Assembly: GCA_947846985.1 (NCBI GenBank)
Contig: CANTUZ010000008.1
Span: forward strand, 23,083,352 to 23,147,351
From: Fratercula arctica
Lineage: Eukaryota > Chordata > Aves > Charadriiformes > Alcidae
Length of the DNA: 64,000 bases
Direction: 5' to 3'
The notes beneath the pieces were generated by a model, which worked only from the letters and a program-made list of their open reading frames with translations, was not told the origin of the DNA and searched no databases. Of the stretch, positions 44,843 through 56,400 are shown in pieces (position 1 is the stretch's first letter; every line of letters starts with the position of its first letter). Made by a program: the position numbers and the translations under genes.

Positions 44843-45470
44843 AAGCGAGCGATAGAATTAAGTGGTGCCGAAGTCCAAACGATATTCATGCCTCTAACAT
44901 TACAATATTTGGAATGGTGTCAGGCAAACAGCTTACCCTTCCAAATAGCTTTAGAAGGGTTCCCAGGACAAATCTCTATCCACCTACCCTCACACAAGCT
45001 ATTTACATTCTGTGAAGTATCTCTAGTGCACCTCCCTTTGTGTGCAGCAACTCCCGTAGAAGGACAAGCGGTGTTTACAGATGGATCAGGAAAAACAGGC
45101 AAAGCCGTAGTTGTCTGGTTCGAGAACAATGACTGGCACTAAGAAGTGTATGAAACAGATGGCTCACCCCAGATTGTGGAACTGTTTGCTCTGGTAAAGA
45201 GTTTTCAAAAATGGACTCATCCAGTTAACTTAGTTGCAGACTCTCAGTATGTTGCAGGAATCGTGAGGAGAATCGAGAAAGGCTGGCTGAAACATGTTGA
45301 CAACAAGAAACTGTTTTTGCTATTTAAACAACTATGGACACTAATAAGTCAGAGAAAGTGCCCTTATTATGTTTTACGTATTTGCAGTCACACCGAACTC
45401 CCAGGTTTTCTAGCAGAGGGCAACCGCAGGGCTATCAGCCTTGCTGCTCCAGCTTGGTCCGCCCCAGTTC
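44843..45470 (+). pseudogene. pol: RNase H domain, betaretrovirus-like pol
   Basis: The same frame as RT continues after the stop. It contains 'AVFTDGSGKTGKA' (the catalytic Asp region, near 45070), then a second stop at 45140-45142 (TAA after TGGCAC). It resumes with 'IVELFALVKSFQ' and 'LVADSQYVAGIV', and ends with 'ICSHTELPGFLAEGN', where a His-containing RNase H end is expected. Two in-frame stops make it non-functional. Confidence 0.85.
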
Positions 45471-46326
45471 CCGGGATGGTAGAACAAGCCCAATTGTCTC
45501 ATTCATTTTTCCATCAGTTGGCAAGAACGTTGCATAAACAATTCCAATTGTCTTGGTCATCAGCGAGAGAAATTGTGCAAACATGTTCCGAATGCCAACA
45601 GTTTGCTCCTCTGCAGCCGGTGGGAGTCAACCCACGCGGCTTGCAAGCCTTGCAAGTATGGCAAACCAATGTCACTCATGTTCCTGAATTTGGCCGACAA
45701 AAATACAAACATGTCTCCATCAATACATACATGTCTCCATCGATACTTATTCGGGAGCTCTCTGAGCTACTGCTGAAATGGGAGAAAAGAGCCATGACGT
45801 TATTTGTCATTGGCGGGGAGCTTTTGCCGCGTTAGGCATTCCACACCAAATAAAAACTGATAGCGGCCCTGGTTACACCGGTGTCAAAACTCAAACCTTC
45901 TTACAAACTTGGAGGGTGCAGCACGTCACAGGTATTCCCCAATCCCCACAAGGCCAAGGTATTGTGGAATGCACACATCGCACACTTAAAGAGATGCTAG
46001 AAAAACAAAAACGGGGAATGTTAGGGGAACCCCCACAGACGCGGTTACAGAAAGCCTTATACGTACTAAATCACTTAATGATAGATGAAAGCACGCAAGA
46101 ACCAGTTTTATTCAGACACTTTATATCCTTAAAAAAGCTTATAAATCTTGACCCCAAAATTTGTGCAGACGTATGGGTAAAGTTGTTGCTTACGGGAAAA
46201 TGGGAAGGACCATTTAAGTTAATTACCTGGGGTCGAGGGTATGCTTTCCACAGGAAACGGGACCCGGTGGGTCCTGGCATGGCTAGTACGACCTGTAGTG
46301 AGTCATCGCCAAGAAGAGTTGAATAA
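45471..46326 (+). pseudogene. pol: Integrase, betaretrovirus-like pol
   Basis: The N-terminal zinc finger is present ('HSFFHQLARTLH', 'CSECQQF'). The first catalytic residue is changed: 'WQTNVTHV' has Asn where Asp is expected. A ~20-base tandem duplication of 'acatgtctccatc' sequence at 45709-45750 then shifts the frame. In the next frame the second Asp ('TDSGPGYTG') and the Glu ('GIVECTHRTLKE') are present, and the C-terminal 'GKWEGPFKL' follows. The gene is therefore broken by a catalytic substitution and a frameshift. Confidence 0.9.
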
Positions 46327-47008
46327 AAATACTGAAGACGAAATAGTAGATGAGGGGAGCGGGACCTCAGTGGGTTCCGGCCCGGTATGTGCGCCCCTAC
46401 AAGCAGCAACAAAGCCAGAAGCATTGAATTACTCTGCTATCCTGGTTCGGTCTATGGAACCCTAGCAAGCAGGCATGGATGCAGTTATGGAAGTCTGAAC
46501 ACAGCATCCTTGAAGAACCAACTAACCATCGGTCTGAAAGGGGAGGCGCATACTACGGTATAGGGGCTCACAGACACAGTTGTCAAGATTTTAAAGGACT
46601 GTGTTGTATGAATCTAAGTGACCACTCCAAATCCATCCATGCCCAGTTGCAAGAACTGCACTGACCGAGCCAGCAATTTGTGGAGACCACTGGGTGAAAT
46701 CTCTTTGCTGGATGGACTTGGGGGTGGGGTTGGTTGAAGGAAATTATACTCTTTGTCTGTGTGGAAGGAATTTGTCTGTTATGTTTAGTATATGCTGTTT
46801 GCTGTGTTTAATAAGCATTATATGATCAGTTGCAGATGCTGCTTTGCATCATACCCTTGTACGAGTTGTAGAATATCGTTGTGTCCCAACTACGGACCAC
46901 GGGGTGGCATGCGTAAGGGATAACAGAGGATGGTCCCAGTGAGACACAACGGAAAATTACTAGTTGAACGAAACCCGGTATACATGTAGGGAAAAAGGGA
47001 CTCAGTAC
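46327..47008 (+). pseudogene. env: env remnant: transmembrane subunit end, deleted upstream
   Basis: From 46563 the sequence matches the minus-strand provirus, starting just before the C-x6-CC motif ('[16 protein letters not shown]'). The SU and the heptad region are deleted. Before 46563 there is ~230 bases of unrelated sequence following integrase. A hydrophobic anchor-like stretch lies near 46735-46820 in another frame. The purine tract 'agggaaaaaggga' near 46988 marks the end of this internal region before LTR-B. Confidence 0.82.
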
Positions 47009-47340
47009 TGTTGCTGAAAAACTGTATGTGTATCCATGAGAACCTAACTTTCAAAGAAGAAGGTAACAAGGAGGGAGTACAACAATGTAGTCAGGTATCA
47101 GACATCCGCAGTTAGCAAAGCTGGATCGTGAGTCTGGTGAGGCTTGCTGCATGTGCTGGCCACGCATGCAGTGACCCTAGCCTGTACTTTTCCACTCAAT
47201 CCGGGGCAGGATATAAGGGGGCTGTCTTGGGTCGGAGAGAGGGGGAGAGACATGAGCACACTTTGAAGATACAGGGGACGCCCTGAAGCGCTGTGTCTGC
47301 CCTCCCTCCTCTGTAGGTTCCACGTTCATTAACCCCAACA
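47009..47340 (+). mobile_element. LTR-B, right copy
   Basis: The LTR is 332 bp, TGTTGCTG to CCCCAACA, with a 'ggatataagggg' TATA box near 47210. It is the 3' LTR of the env-bearing element. Its right edge joins pol codons directly and without host DNA. The inverted copy is 15347-15669, with the same right edge. Confidence 0.82.
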
Positions 47341-48122
47341 GCTCAGAAGGCATTACAGCACATTGCAGATTTGTTTATGATATATCAAGACTTTCAACCT
47401 TATGCCCTGATAGGACAGCGGGATGATGCACTTGCAAAGAGCCTGACTGCATTAGAGTGGGTATTTTTGCCACATACCATTTCAAAAACAGTAACTATGA
47501 TGATTGAAATGTTAGCATGATTGATTTTGCAGGGTTGTTTGCGCTGTCAGCAGCTGGCTCCTCTGCCATCATTTGTGGGGGTTAACCCGCGAGGGCTTAC
47601 ACCTGATGAATTTTGGCAATCCGAGGTTATGCACAGTATGGAATTTGAACGTTTGCACTATGTACATGTTTCAGTTGATTTGTTTTCTCACCTTGTTGTA
47701 GCTACTGCTCCTACAGGAGAGAAAGCTCATGATGTTATTCGACATTGGTTGCAACGCCTTGCAGTCATGGGAGTACCGAAAACTGTAAAAATTGATAACA
47801 GACCAGCTTCTGTGTTCGCTAAAATACAGGCCTCTTTATAGACATGGGGTATTAAACATGTCACCGGTATTCCTCATTCCCCAACTGGGCATGCAATTGT
47901 GGAACGTATGCATCATACTTTAAAATAAACGAAAAAGGAGGAATTGCGTAGGTATGACACCTCAAGAGTGATTGTATAAAGCAACTTATGTTTTAAATTT
48001 TCTAAACATGTCATCTTTGTCATCCAATGCTTGTCATGTTCTGTATTTTAGGCTGCTTACAGAAAATAGTGCAAAAAATGATTAATCAAGCTTTTGTTGC
48101 AGAGAAATAAAAAAGGGGGAAT
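47341..48122 (+). pseudogene. pol: Second pol scrap and purine tract of the host element
   Basis: RT connection sequence ('TALEWVFLPHTISKT') is joined, without RNase H, to integrase ('GCLRCQQLAPL'). The first catalytic position reads 'WQSEVMHS' (Glu for Asp), then 'KIDNRPASVF' and 'GIPHSPTGHAIVERMHHTLK' hold the other two catalytic regions. Several stops follow, the first (TGA, 47518-47520) at the deletion joint. The end 'aaataaaaaagggggaattg' is a polypurine tract touching the 3' LTR at 48123. This scrap therefore belongs to the element that owns the outer LTRs, and it has no env. Confidence 0.82.
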
Positions 48123-48447
48123 TGTGGAGACAGAGTAGCATAGGGAATCTGTTTGGCCTTGATGAGACAAAGCTGTACCCTTGAGAGATGCCTTGAGAGG
48201 AAAGATGAGCAAGCATCAGGAGATATCATCAAGGAAAGGAATGTGAAAAGCAAAGCTGCTACGCCGTGTGAACAGACATAGGCGACCAATTAGAAGACAC
48301 TGAGGAGCGTGTGGCAATTGACCTTCAACCTATCAGCAGGATGCTGCCTGCGCGTGGAGAGTACCTGTACCTATAAAACTCGGGAAATTGTTGTAATACA
48401 GGTCTTTGGTCCATACCCTGCCAGAGTCCGTGAATCAATGCTCCACA
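48123..48447 (+). mobile_element. 3' LTR of the betaretrovirus-like provirus
   Basis: The LTR is 325 bp, TGTGGAGA to CTCCACA, followed by the target duplication gccaag. By eye it is about 90-95% identical to 40505-40831. Confidence 0.92.
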
Positions 48448-50420
48448 GCCAAGTGGGAATACTGTTACTTGTTCTCACTCTCTCTGGGAGCAACCTTCAT
48501 CACCCCACAAACCTTGGGACTGCGTGCTTTCCTGGTGACATCATCCTCAAAATCAGCTTTTTTCACTCTCCCCAGGGCTGGGCTCAAAAATAGCAAGTGT
48601 CTGCAGATAGCACCAAGACTGAACTTCCAGGAGGGAAATCTGTTCCTTTTTCTCACTCTCTCAGGGAACCACTGTCATCACCCCACAAACCTTGGGGCTC
48701 TGCACTTTCCTCCTGACTTAATTGTCAGAACCACCTTTTTTCACCGTCCTGAGGGCTGGCCTCAAAAATAAGAATTGTCCAGAGAGTGCTCCCACACTGA
48801 AGTTGCCAGGAGGGAAGTGTGTTGCTTGTTCTCACTCTCTCTTTGAACTGCTTTCATTGCTCTAGAAACCTTGGGGCTCCACACTTACCTGGCAACCTAA
48901 TCCTCAAAACCACCTTTTTCTAGGTGACCCTGCTCTGGCAGAGGGGTTGGACTAGATGATCTCCAGAGGTCCCTTCCAACCCTATGGTTCTATGATTCTA
49001 TGATTCTATGATTCTCACTGTCCTCAGGGCCTGGCTCAAAAATAGCAAACAGCCGGAGATTGCTCCCACACCAAAGGTGCCAGGATGGAAAACTGTTGCT
49101 TTTTCTCCCTCTCTCTGGGAACTGCTTTCATTTCCCAACAAACTTTGGGGCTCCAGGTGTTCCTCCTTGTTATTGCTGTTTGGGAAAAGCTTTCATTGGC
49201 CCACAGACAGGTCTCTGTGCTTTCCTGGCGACATCATCCTCAAACCCACTTTTTTTTCAAACTCTCCTAGGTCTGGGCTCAAAAATAGCAAACATTCAGT
49301 GATTGGTCCCACGTTGAAGGTGATAGGACGGAAGACTGTTGGTTGTTCTTGCTCTCTCAGGGCACTGCTTTCATCACCCCACAAACCTTGGGACTCTGTG
49401 CTTTCCTGGTGATATCATCCTCATAACCACTTTTTTTCACTCTCCTGAGGGTTTGGATCAAAATTACCAAACCTCCAGAGATTGCACCCACACCGAAGTT
49501 CCAGGAGGGAAAACTGTTTCTTTTTCTTACTCCCTCTGGGCATCACTTTCATCCCCCAACAAACCTTGGGGCTCTGCACTTTTCTCCCATCTTAATCATC
49601 AAAACCACCTATTTTCTCTCTCCACAGTGCCAGGCTCAAAATTACCACACGTCCAGAGATTGCTCCAACACCACAGGCACTAGAATGGAAAACTGTTGCT
49701 TGTTCTCACTCTCTCTGGCAACTGCTTTGATCACCCCACAATCTTTGGGGCTCTCCGCTTTCCTGGCTACGTCATCCACAAAACCACATTTTTCACTCTG
49801 CCCAGGGCCGGGCTCAAAATTAGAAAACGTACAGACATTGCTCCCAGACCGCAGGTGCCAGGAGCGAAAACTGTTGCTTGTTCGCACTCTCTCTGAGAAC
49901 TACATTCATTGCCCCACAAACTTTGGAGCTTCATGGGTTTTTTGTGACATTATCCTCAAAACCACCTTTTTTCACTCTTCCCAGGTCCGGGCTCAAAAAT
50001 CACAAATGTTCAGAAATTGTTCCCAGACCCAAGGTGCCAGGGGGGAAAACTGCGTGCTTGTTGTCACTCGCTCTGGTAACCACTTTCATCGCAACAGAAA
50101 CCTTGGTGCTTCACACTTCCCTAGTGACTTGATCAACCAAGCCACGTTTTTGACTCTCCCCAGACCATTGTTTAAAAGTAGCAAATGTCCGGACATTGCT
50201 CCTATACCAAAGATGCCAGAAGGGAAAACTCCTGCTTGTTCTCGCTCTCTCTGGGAACTGCTTTCTTTGCCCAGCAGACCTTGGGGCTCCAAGCTTTCCT
50301 ACTTTTTATTACTCTCTCTGGGAAAAAGCTTTCATCACCCCGCAAAACTTGGGGCATTGCGCTTTCCTGGTGACATCATCCTCAAAACCGCATTTATTCA
50401 CTCTCTCTCAGGCAGTGGTT
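48448..50420 (+). repeat. Satellite, forward orientation, right of the provirus
   Basis: About 11 monomers are seen with 'cttgttctcactctctctggga' and 'caccccacaaaccttgggg' boxes every ~180 bases, the forward version of 38230-40286. Two units carry an extra partial 'ggaaaaagctttcat' box (near 49185 and 50320). The array fades out at about 50420. Confidence 0.92.
48922..49014 (+). mobile_element. CR1 LINE 3' end, truncated
   Basis: 'ggttggactagatgatctcc' and 'aggtcccttccaaccc' followed by repeats of the octamer attctatg are the classic 3' end of avian CR1. Only ~93 bases are present, inside a satellite monomer. There is no long target duplication, as is usual for CR1. Confidence 0.93.
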
Positions 50421-53400
50421 GAATAATTTTTTTATGTTTTTATTTAATAGGCAGTGTCTTAAAACAGTGTCATTTACATTTCCTGAGGAAGGATTGAGAA
50501 AGCTAGCAATAAGCGAACATACTAAGAGATTAAGATGTGCTTCCGTGGATGCGCCTTCCTTGAGTATCGCCTTGAGGCACCTAACCCCTTACTTCCTTCT
50601 CACCTAGCCAGGTTCTAGCACCTCCTAAATTCAGGATAGCAAAACTGCTAGGCCAGTCATGTAATGCACCCTCCAAGGGGAATTTGAGGTTAACACTTTC
50701 CTCTCTCCCAGACCCTTTCTGTGGTGAATGTTAGGGACAAGCATACCCGTGGTGGGAACATGGGTGTCTCCTGGGCAGCTGTCAGCTGATGCGTTGTGTC
50801 TATTTGGTCATTTGAAGCATTTTTTTATTGTGATCATTGCTTTTCTTCAGCTCAGTAGAGTAGCAGTGTGAAGAAAGATGTTCAGCATATACCTAAGTCT
50901 CTTAACAAGTCAAATCAAACTTTAAATAATGTCCATAGTGGAGTGTGTGTTTTCTAAATGCAGAGGATATATTTCATACATTTGGGATGCATGGTATCTA
51001 AAGGCCAACTAGCATTCTGCAGAGTGAATTTTGAATCTTGGTGTGCCTGCAGGATATTGCATTCCCCAGAGTCTTCCTGTAAGAACAGCAGGAGAATTTC
51101 ATTATGAAAGTAAGAGCTAGGTGACTCGTTACCTTTGTAGTGCATCATTCCCCATAGGATCATCTAATTGTTTTTTGAATTATTCCAGTAGTATTGCTCC
51201 AACACCCTTGCCTGGGAAGAGACGCTCTCTCTAGATTGATGATTAATTGCATGAATAGGTTGATTTTTTTTTTTCTCATGGTATTTTCATCCTTGTTAAA
51301 TTGTTTTTAGAAGTAGCTTATTACAGATTATACTAATGTAAGTGAACTTAAGTCGTATTACTTTTATCCATTTTTATGCCTCCTAGGCTTTCTGTAACTG
51401 CTTCCACTTGGAGGTTGATTCTTTTTTAAAATCAGTGTAATTCCATGGACAGAGTGCTCTCATGCCAGACACCGAGAAGTAAATTTTCTGGAGTCTGTGA
51501 AACTATGCTGACATGGCATCTGACCAGATTTACTTGGTAGCAGCTCATGAACAGATCATTAATTGGAAGAGCATGTCAGAGACTTGAGAACAGAAAGAAA
51601 AGCAGAAATATTTGCTCTTTTCCAGACAGGCCGAGGAAGTGTCCATGACTCACATGGTAAGACAATGATCGCGCAGCAATGACACAGTTTCCGGAGCAGT
51701 ATTTATATACAGCTTCAAAAGAAAGGAAACAAAAGGAAAATCAAAGGTGGAGCTGAGCAGAGATTCTTGCCCTAATGCTATTGTATTGCACCATACTTTC
51801 CCCATTCTCAAAGTCACTGTGTGACACTTGGATCCTGCTGTTAAAACAGCTTAAATGTTGTTCTAAATGGCATGTGTCCATGTCAGGGATCCCACGGGGC
51901 TGTGAGGACAAAGTCTGGTTACCAGGCGTTCCCAGAAATTCTAGGTAGGTCCCTGTTGTCTCAGATGCATCCTGGTGTCAGCCATAGAGGTGATGACTAC
52001 GGTAATGGTTAATATACTGCTTGTGTATTTCTGATAATGTTCCTGTGCTCATTCCTTCTATGTATGGATTTATCTTTTAAAGTTGTTTTGCTAAACCTAA
52101 AGCAATCCCAGTTCAGGGAGAATTTGTCCCAGAATCCCTGTATCAAAAACCTTAAACTCTAACTTTTTGAAAACAAAGGATTCTGAGATGACATCATACT
52201 GGCAAAATAAGTCTTTTTGAAAAATTTTCTAGCTGGAGTCTTTTCAGATGAGGAACAAAATAATATATTTATACCCTATCCATGAAAGATTGAATAGGAT
52301 AGCAATTGTAGAAGGCTATCTCTAGGGGCAGTCCAAGGACTAAGCTGTGCAAAATTACCTGCACTCAGTTTCTATCAGTGGGTATCCAGAGTAACTCACG
52401 GGTTGCCTAGCTCACACAAACTCATACAAAGATGTCTGTAGCCCAGCCCAATACAAGCAGGATCTTATATTAACAGTGCATGTGTGATGAGATAGAAAAA
52501 TGTTGTTTTAAAAGTATATATAAAATAAATAGTTTTGATATAAAGGACAAGGTTCTGTTGTGTCCTACTTGGTTAGATGAACTTGCAGTAAAGGCAACTT
52601 CTGTCTGTAAACTGCCACACACTTGCACAATACAATGTCTGGAGATGTTTCAAATGACTCCCTGACTGGAGATCTTATGTGGGCAGGTGAGATGGCAGAC
52701 ATCAGAAGGGTTTGCAGGTTGAAGGGTGTGGCCACTACGTCCTTATGACACTGAATGTGGTGAGAAGTGCTAATGGCTCTTGGTTAATTGTGTAGGAGTG
52801 GTTTGAGCTCACTCCTTCCAGTCTTTCACACAAGCCTTCCTTGAGAAGGATGGCTTGGAAAAGCTGTATCCTCTACTCACGTTAATATTCATCTACCCTG
52901 TACTGCTTGCAGGGACAGAATTTTGGCCATGAGCCTTCAAAGCCAGTTGTCCAACTGAGTCCAAGAAATGTCTAATGGCAAACTAAGAAAACTGTAGAAG
53001 ATATGAGTTTTGGACAGAGAGCTCTCTCCTGTCCCTGTCAAATGTTTTTAAGGTCAAACAGTTTTATGTTTGTCTTATGAGCAGTGACTAGGAACAGATA
53101 AGTATAACTCTCTTTATAGGAGTATGTTCTACTATTTCTATGATCAATTGGATATATTTCAGACAGTTTTAATTCACTTTAAAATAATGCTGCTGGCTTG
53201 TTTTCAGCCTTTACCTGTCAAGTCACAGATTTCCTTCTCGCTTTGTCTATAGGTTGTAGCGGCACAATCAGAGAAAGGGTCCTAAAAGCCTACCTTTGCT
53301 GTGTCTGTTACGTGCGAAAAGAAAATCAACTTCAACCTTGGAAAGACTCATGTATTCACTTAATTGTATGCACTTGAATTGTTCCATTGACTTCACTGAG

Positions 53401-56400
53401 AATGCTCATATATTTAAGTTGAGCATGTCCTTAATTACGTTACTAAATCAAGGTCCATATGCATAAAATTAAGTACATGTGTAAGTGCCTGTGTTTTCAG
53501 GGCCCTAACGGAAACCACAGTAAAATACAGAGTTGCATTTTGCATTCATTAACTAAGAAAAATTTCATTGAAATCAGCAGTCATTTTGCTGAGTAAGGCC
53601 AAGAGGCATCTGGCCCATAGAGCTTGCATCCCCAGCTGTGACTTTTCATGTACATGGCTGCAAGTGAGGAAAGAGAGGTCTAATGAAGCTGCCACAAAAA
53701 TCCCACAGCAAATTGCCATGTCTGCTAGAAGTTCTAAAACCAGGTTTTAGAATGGAACAAAATACTCAATTTATTCAGCAGAATAAAAGAAAGCAATTCA
53801 ATTCATGAGTTAATGTGAACTTCTAACACACAGAGACAGATCCCAAACTTGTTTCATTGCAAACAATGGGTGACTTGCTGAGGGACAGCACAACTGTGAC
53901 AAAATACATCTAACATACATAAGTTAAAACACCCCCAAACACATAAAACAATGTGCCACAATAGAAAGTCACACCTAGCAAACATGGTTATAATATAATT
54001 ATTTGATTCACTAAAAAACACTTAAGGAATGCTCATGGAGGGAAGAACTCTAGAAGTCATTTAAATATATCTCTCCAGGTTCCCCTTAATAAATAAAATA
54101 AAAAATCAGTCAAATATGCCTATATCAATTCCCTAAATCTCAGTCTTCTGCATGTACTGAGAGGCACAGAGGTTTTCTTTCTTTTAAATTATGCTAGTGG
54201 GAGAAGAAGGCAAAGGGCTGGTCTTTGAATTGGGGCTGGAGGCAGAAGTACTTATTTCATGAAAAAAAAGCCCAAATGGCTTAGGTCACTAGGTGGCACC
54301 TCCTTGTTCATATAGACATTTTCTAATTCATATAGAGACATTTCTAATTGATTGAGCACTCTGTTCACTGTGGCATCTGCATTGGGAACAGTTTTATTAA
54401 TAGAAACTGTAGTCAGACAGTGGGTTTATGCCTATGACTTATTCAACTAACTGGAGTAACAGTGCTGGTTCGTATGATTGTAGGCTTCAAAGCCCTACCT
54501 TTTAGTTCAAGAAGCTATAAGATATACATACATATACATATGTGTGTGTGTGTGTGTGTATAAATATGTATGTGTGTATGTATATTCAGATTGCCAGTAA
54601 ATCAACTCTTTTATTGAGAGGACAGATCTGAGTATTCATCCAAACTTTCCTAAGTTTTCTGAGGAATCCTAAAAATCATTTGTGATAGCCATTCAAGAAA
54701 GCACACTATTTTGTCAGTTTCAGGTTTTCACATTAGTGTTCAGTTTTCTGTAGAAACAGATTTTTCCATATTTTTTCAAAACCTCTGTTTTAGAAAATGG
54801 AACATTTTTGACCAGTCTTAGTATTAAATTACTTTATTTCTCATTTATCACCCCTAAAACTTATGCAGAGTTGGTGTCCCTGGTATCCTAAGCATGAGCC
54901 TAACGTGACAATTTATTGTGTTCAGGTTTAGCAGACACTGACGTTTGGACTGTGAGATTTGTCGCTGTTTTGGTGGGCTATTTGTTTCAATAGCAGCATC
55001 TTTTCAAAAGCATAACAATTTTGTGATTTTTCTGTAATTTCTGTGATGTTATATAAAGCTGCCTGCAGGAAGTACTTTTAGGAATGGTGCCTGAGTCCAT
55101 TAATGAATATTTAGCTAATAGCCACAAGTCAGAAAACTGGTGTGGATGAATTTGCAGTAAAACTGATATGCCACTTAGGGTTTCATTTTAATGCTAAAAA
55201 GCACACATGGCAAAGACTAAATATATAATATATAGAAAAACTCTTTTAGACATAGACTTAAATAATATCTGGATATGCAGATACTTTTAGTAAAGTCAAA
55301 ACAAATTTCTGCTTAAATATATATAAAATCCCAGGATGGGGTGGAAGATCATTAGCGATATGATTTAGTTTAGACAGTCATACATTGAACTAGATGTTAA
55401 TGGCAAATACCATCATGATCTTTAGACAGGAGACTGAATGGTCAATACAGGGAATACAATACTGTATCTCCACGAAACTAAGATTCATCTTACTATGGCT
55501 GTTTCATATTGGAAGTATGATAGAAAAGGACCTTTATTCCTGTAGGAGCAAAACTTTCTTAACTCTTTCCATCCCCTCAAAAAAGTCAACAGAGAAAAGG
55601 TTTAATGCACAGTTTCCCAGAATGAAACAGAGGATGAAAACATCCCTTGAGCTGCACAGGAAGAAGAAAGATCCACATCACTAATGATGTTTTCTGCTAC
55701 CAAATGCTCTGAATTCTAACTATTAAAAACAAGAGCAAATATTATTTGTAACTATTGATCTGTATGTGCTGTATTATAAACACATGCTCAGAGGTTTAGT
55801 GTGTTTTTGGAGGAATACTCATTAATTACTATGATTCATTGTAAAATATACTATAAGCTAATTGGAAAAAGATAAGTTCTTAACATGATTATTTTAAAGA
55901 ATGGAAAATTATTTTTCTCAAAAGTTGGCACATTTATTAAGAAGACCTTTGATGTTGTAACACCAAGCTCTTGGAGAAACAAATCAGTGCTAGTTGTTTT
56001 CATCCTTCATTGACAATGGCATTTTGGATTTGGCAGTGTATGGAGAACTGTTTTCAGCTCATGTTGTTGGCATAGTCACTGAACGGTGCTACTGTAAAGA
56101 GAAAATAATTTAACTGGAAGGCTACTGAGGGTTGTACTGAAATCACAGAAGAAATATCTATGCACATTGCAACATGCTAAAAAAACAAGGAAACAACTGC
56201 AAAAAGGTATATATATTTGCAATCTCAGAAATAAAGGGAATCTTCACTAAGCGTTTCCATTTTACTGTTACCAGGTTCTCTTGTTTCCCAGTACCTTAAA
56301 GACACACATCTTGCATCCTTAAATCTGTTGCTACCCTGCCTCTTGAACCTTCTCTCTTCAACTCATGATTTCCCCTTAATTTTTTCCCAGTTTACCCTCT

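Larger units (their letters stand above)
40505..48447 (+). mobile_element. Betaretrovirus-like class II provirus, composite
   Basis: This 7943-bp element in the satellite has a perfect 6-bp target duplication gccaag (40499-40504 and 48448-48453), typical of class II. The order is LTR, gag, an LTR-like insert inside gag, capsid C-terminus and two zinc knuckles, dUTPase-protease, RT, RNase H, integrase, env transmembrane scrap, LTR-B, a second pol scrap, purine tract and LTR. It has many stops and frameshifts. The second pol scrap and LTR-B are foreign to the main pol, so the element is a nested or recombinant product. Confidence 0.9.

Noticed and set aside
51160..51240. Possible old CR1 relic ('cagtagtattgctccaacac')
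   Set aside because: The resemblance is too weak to support without an alignment.
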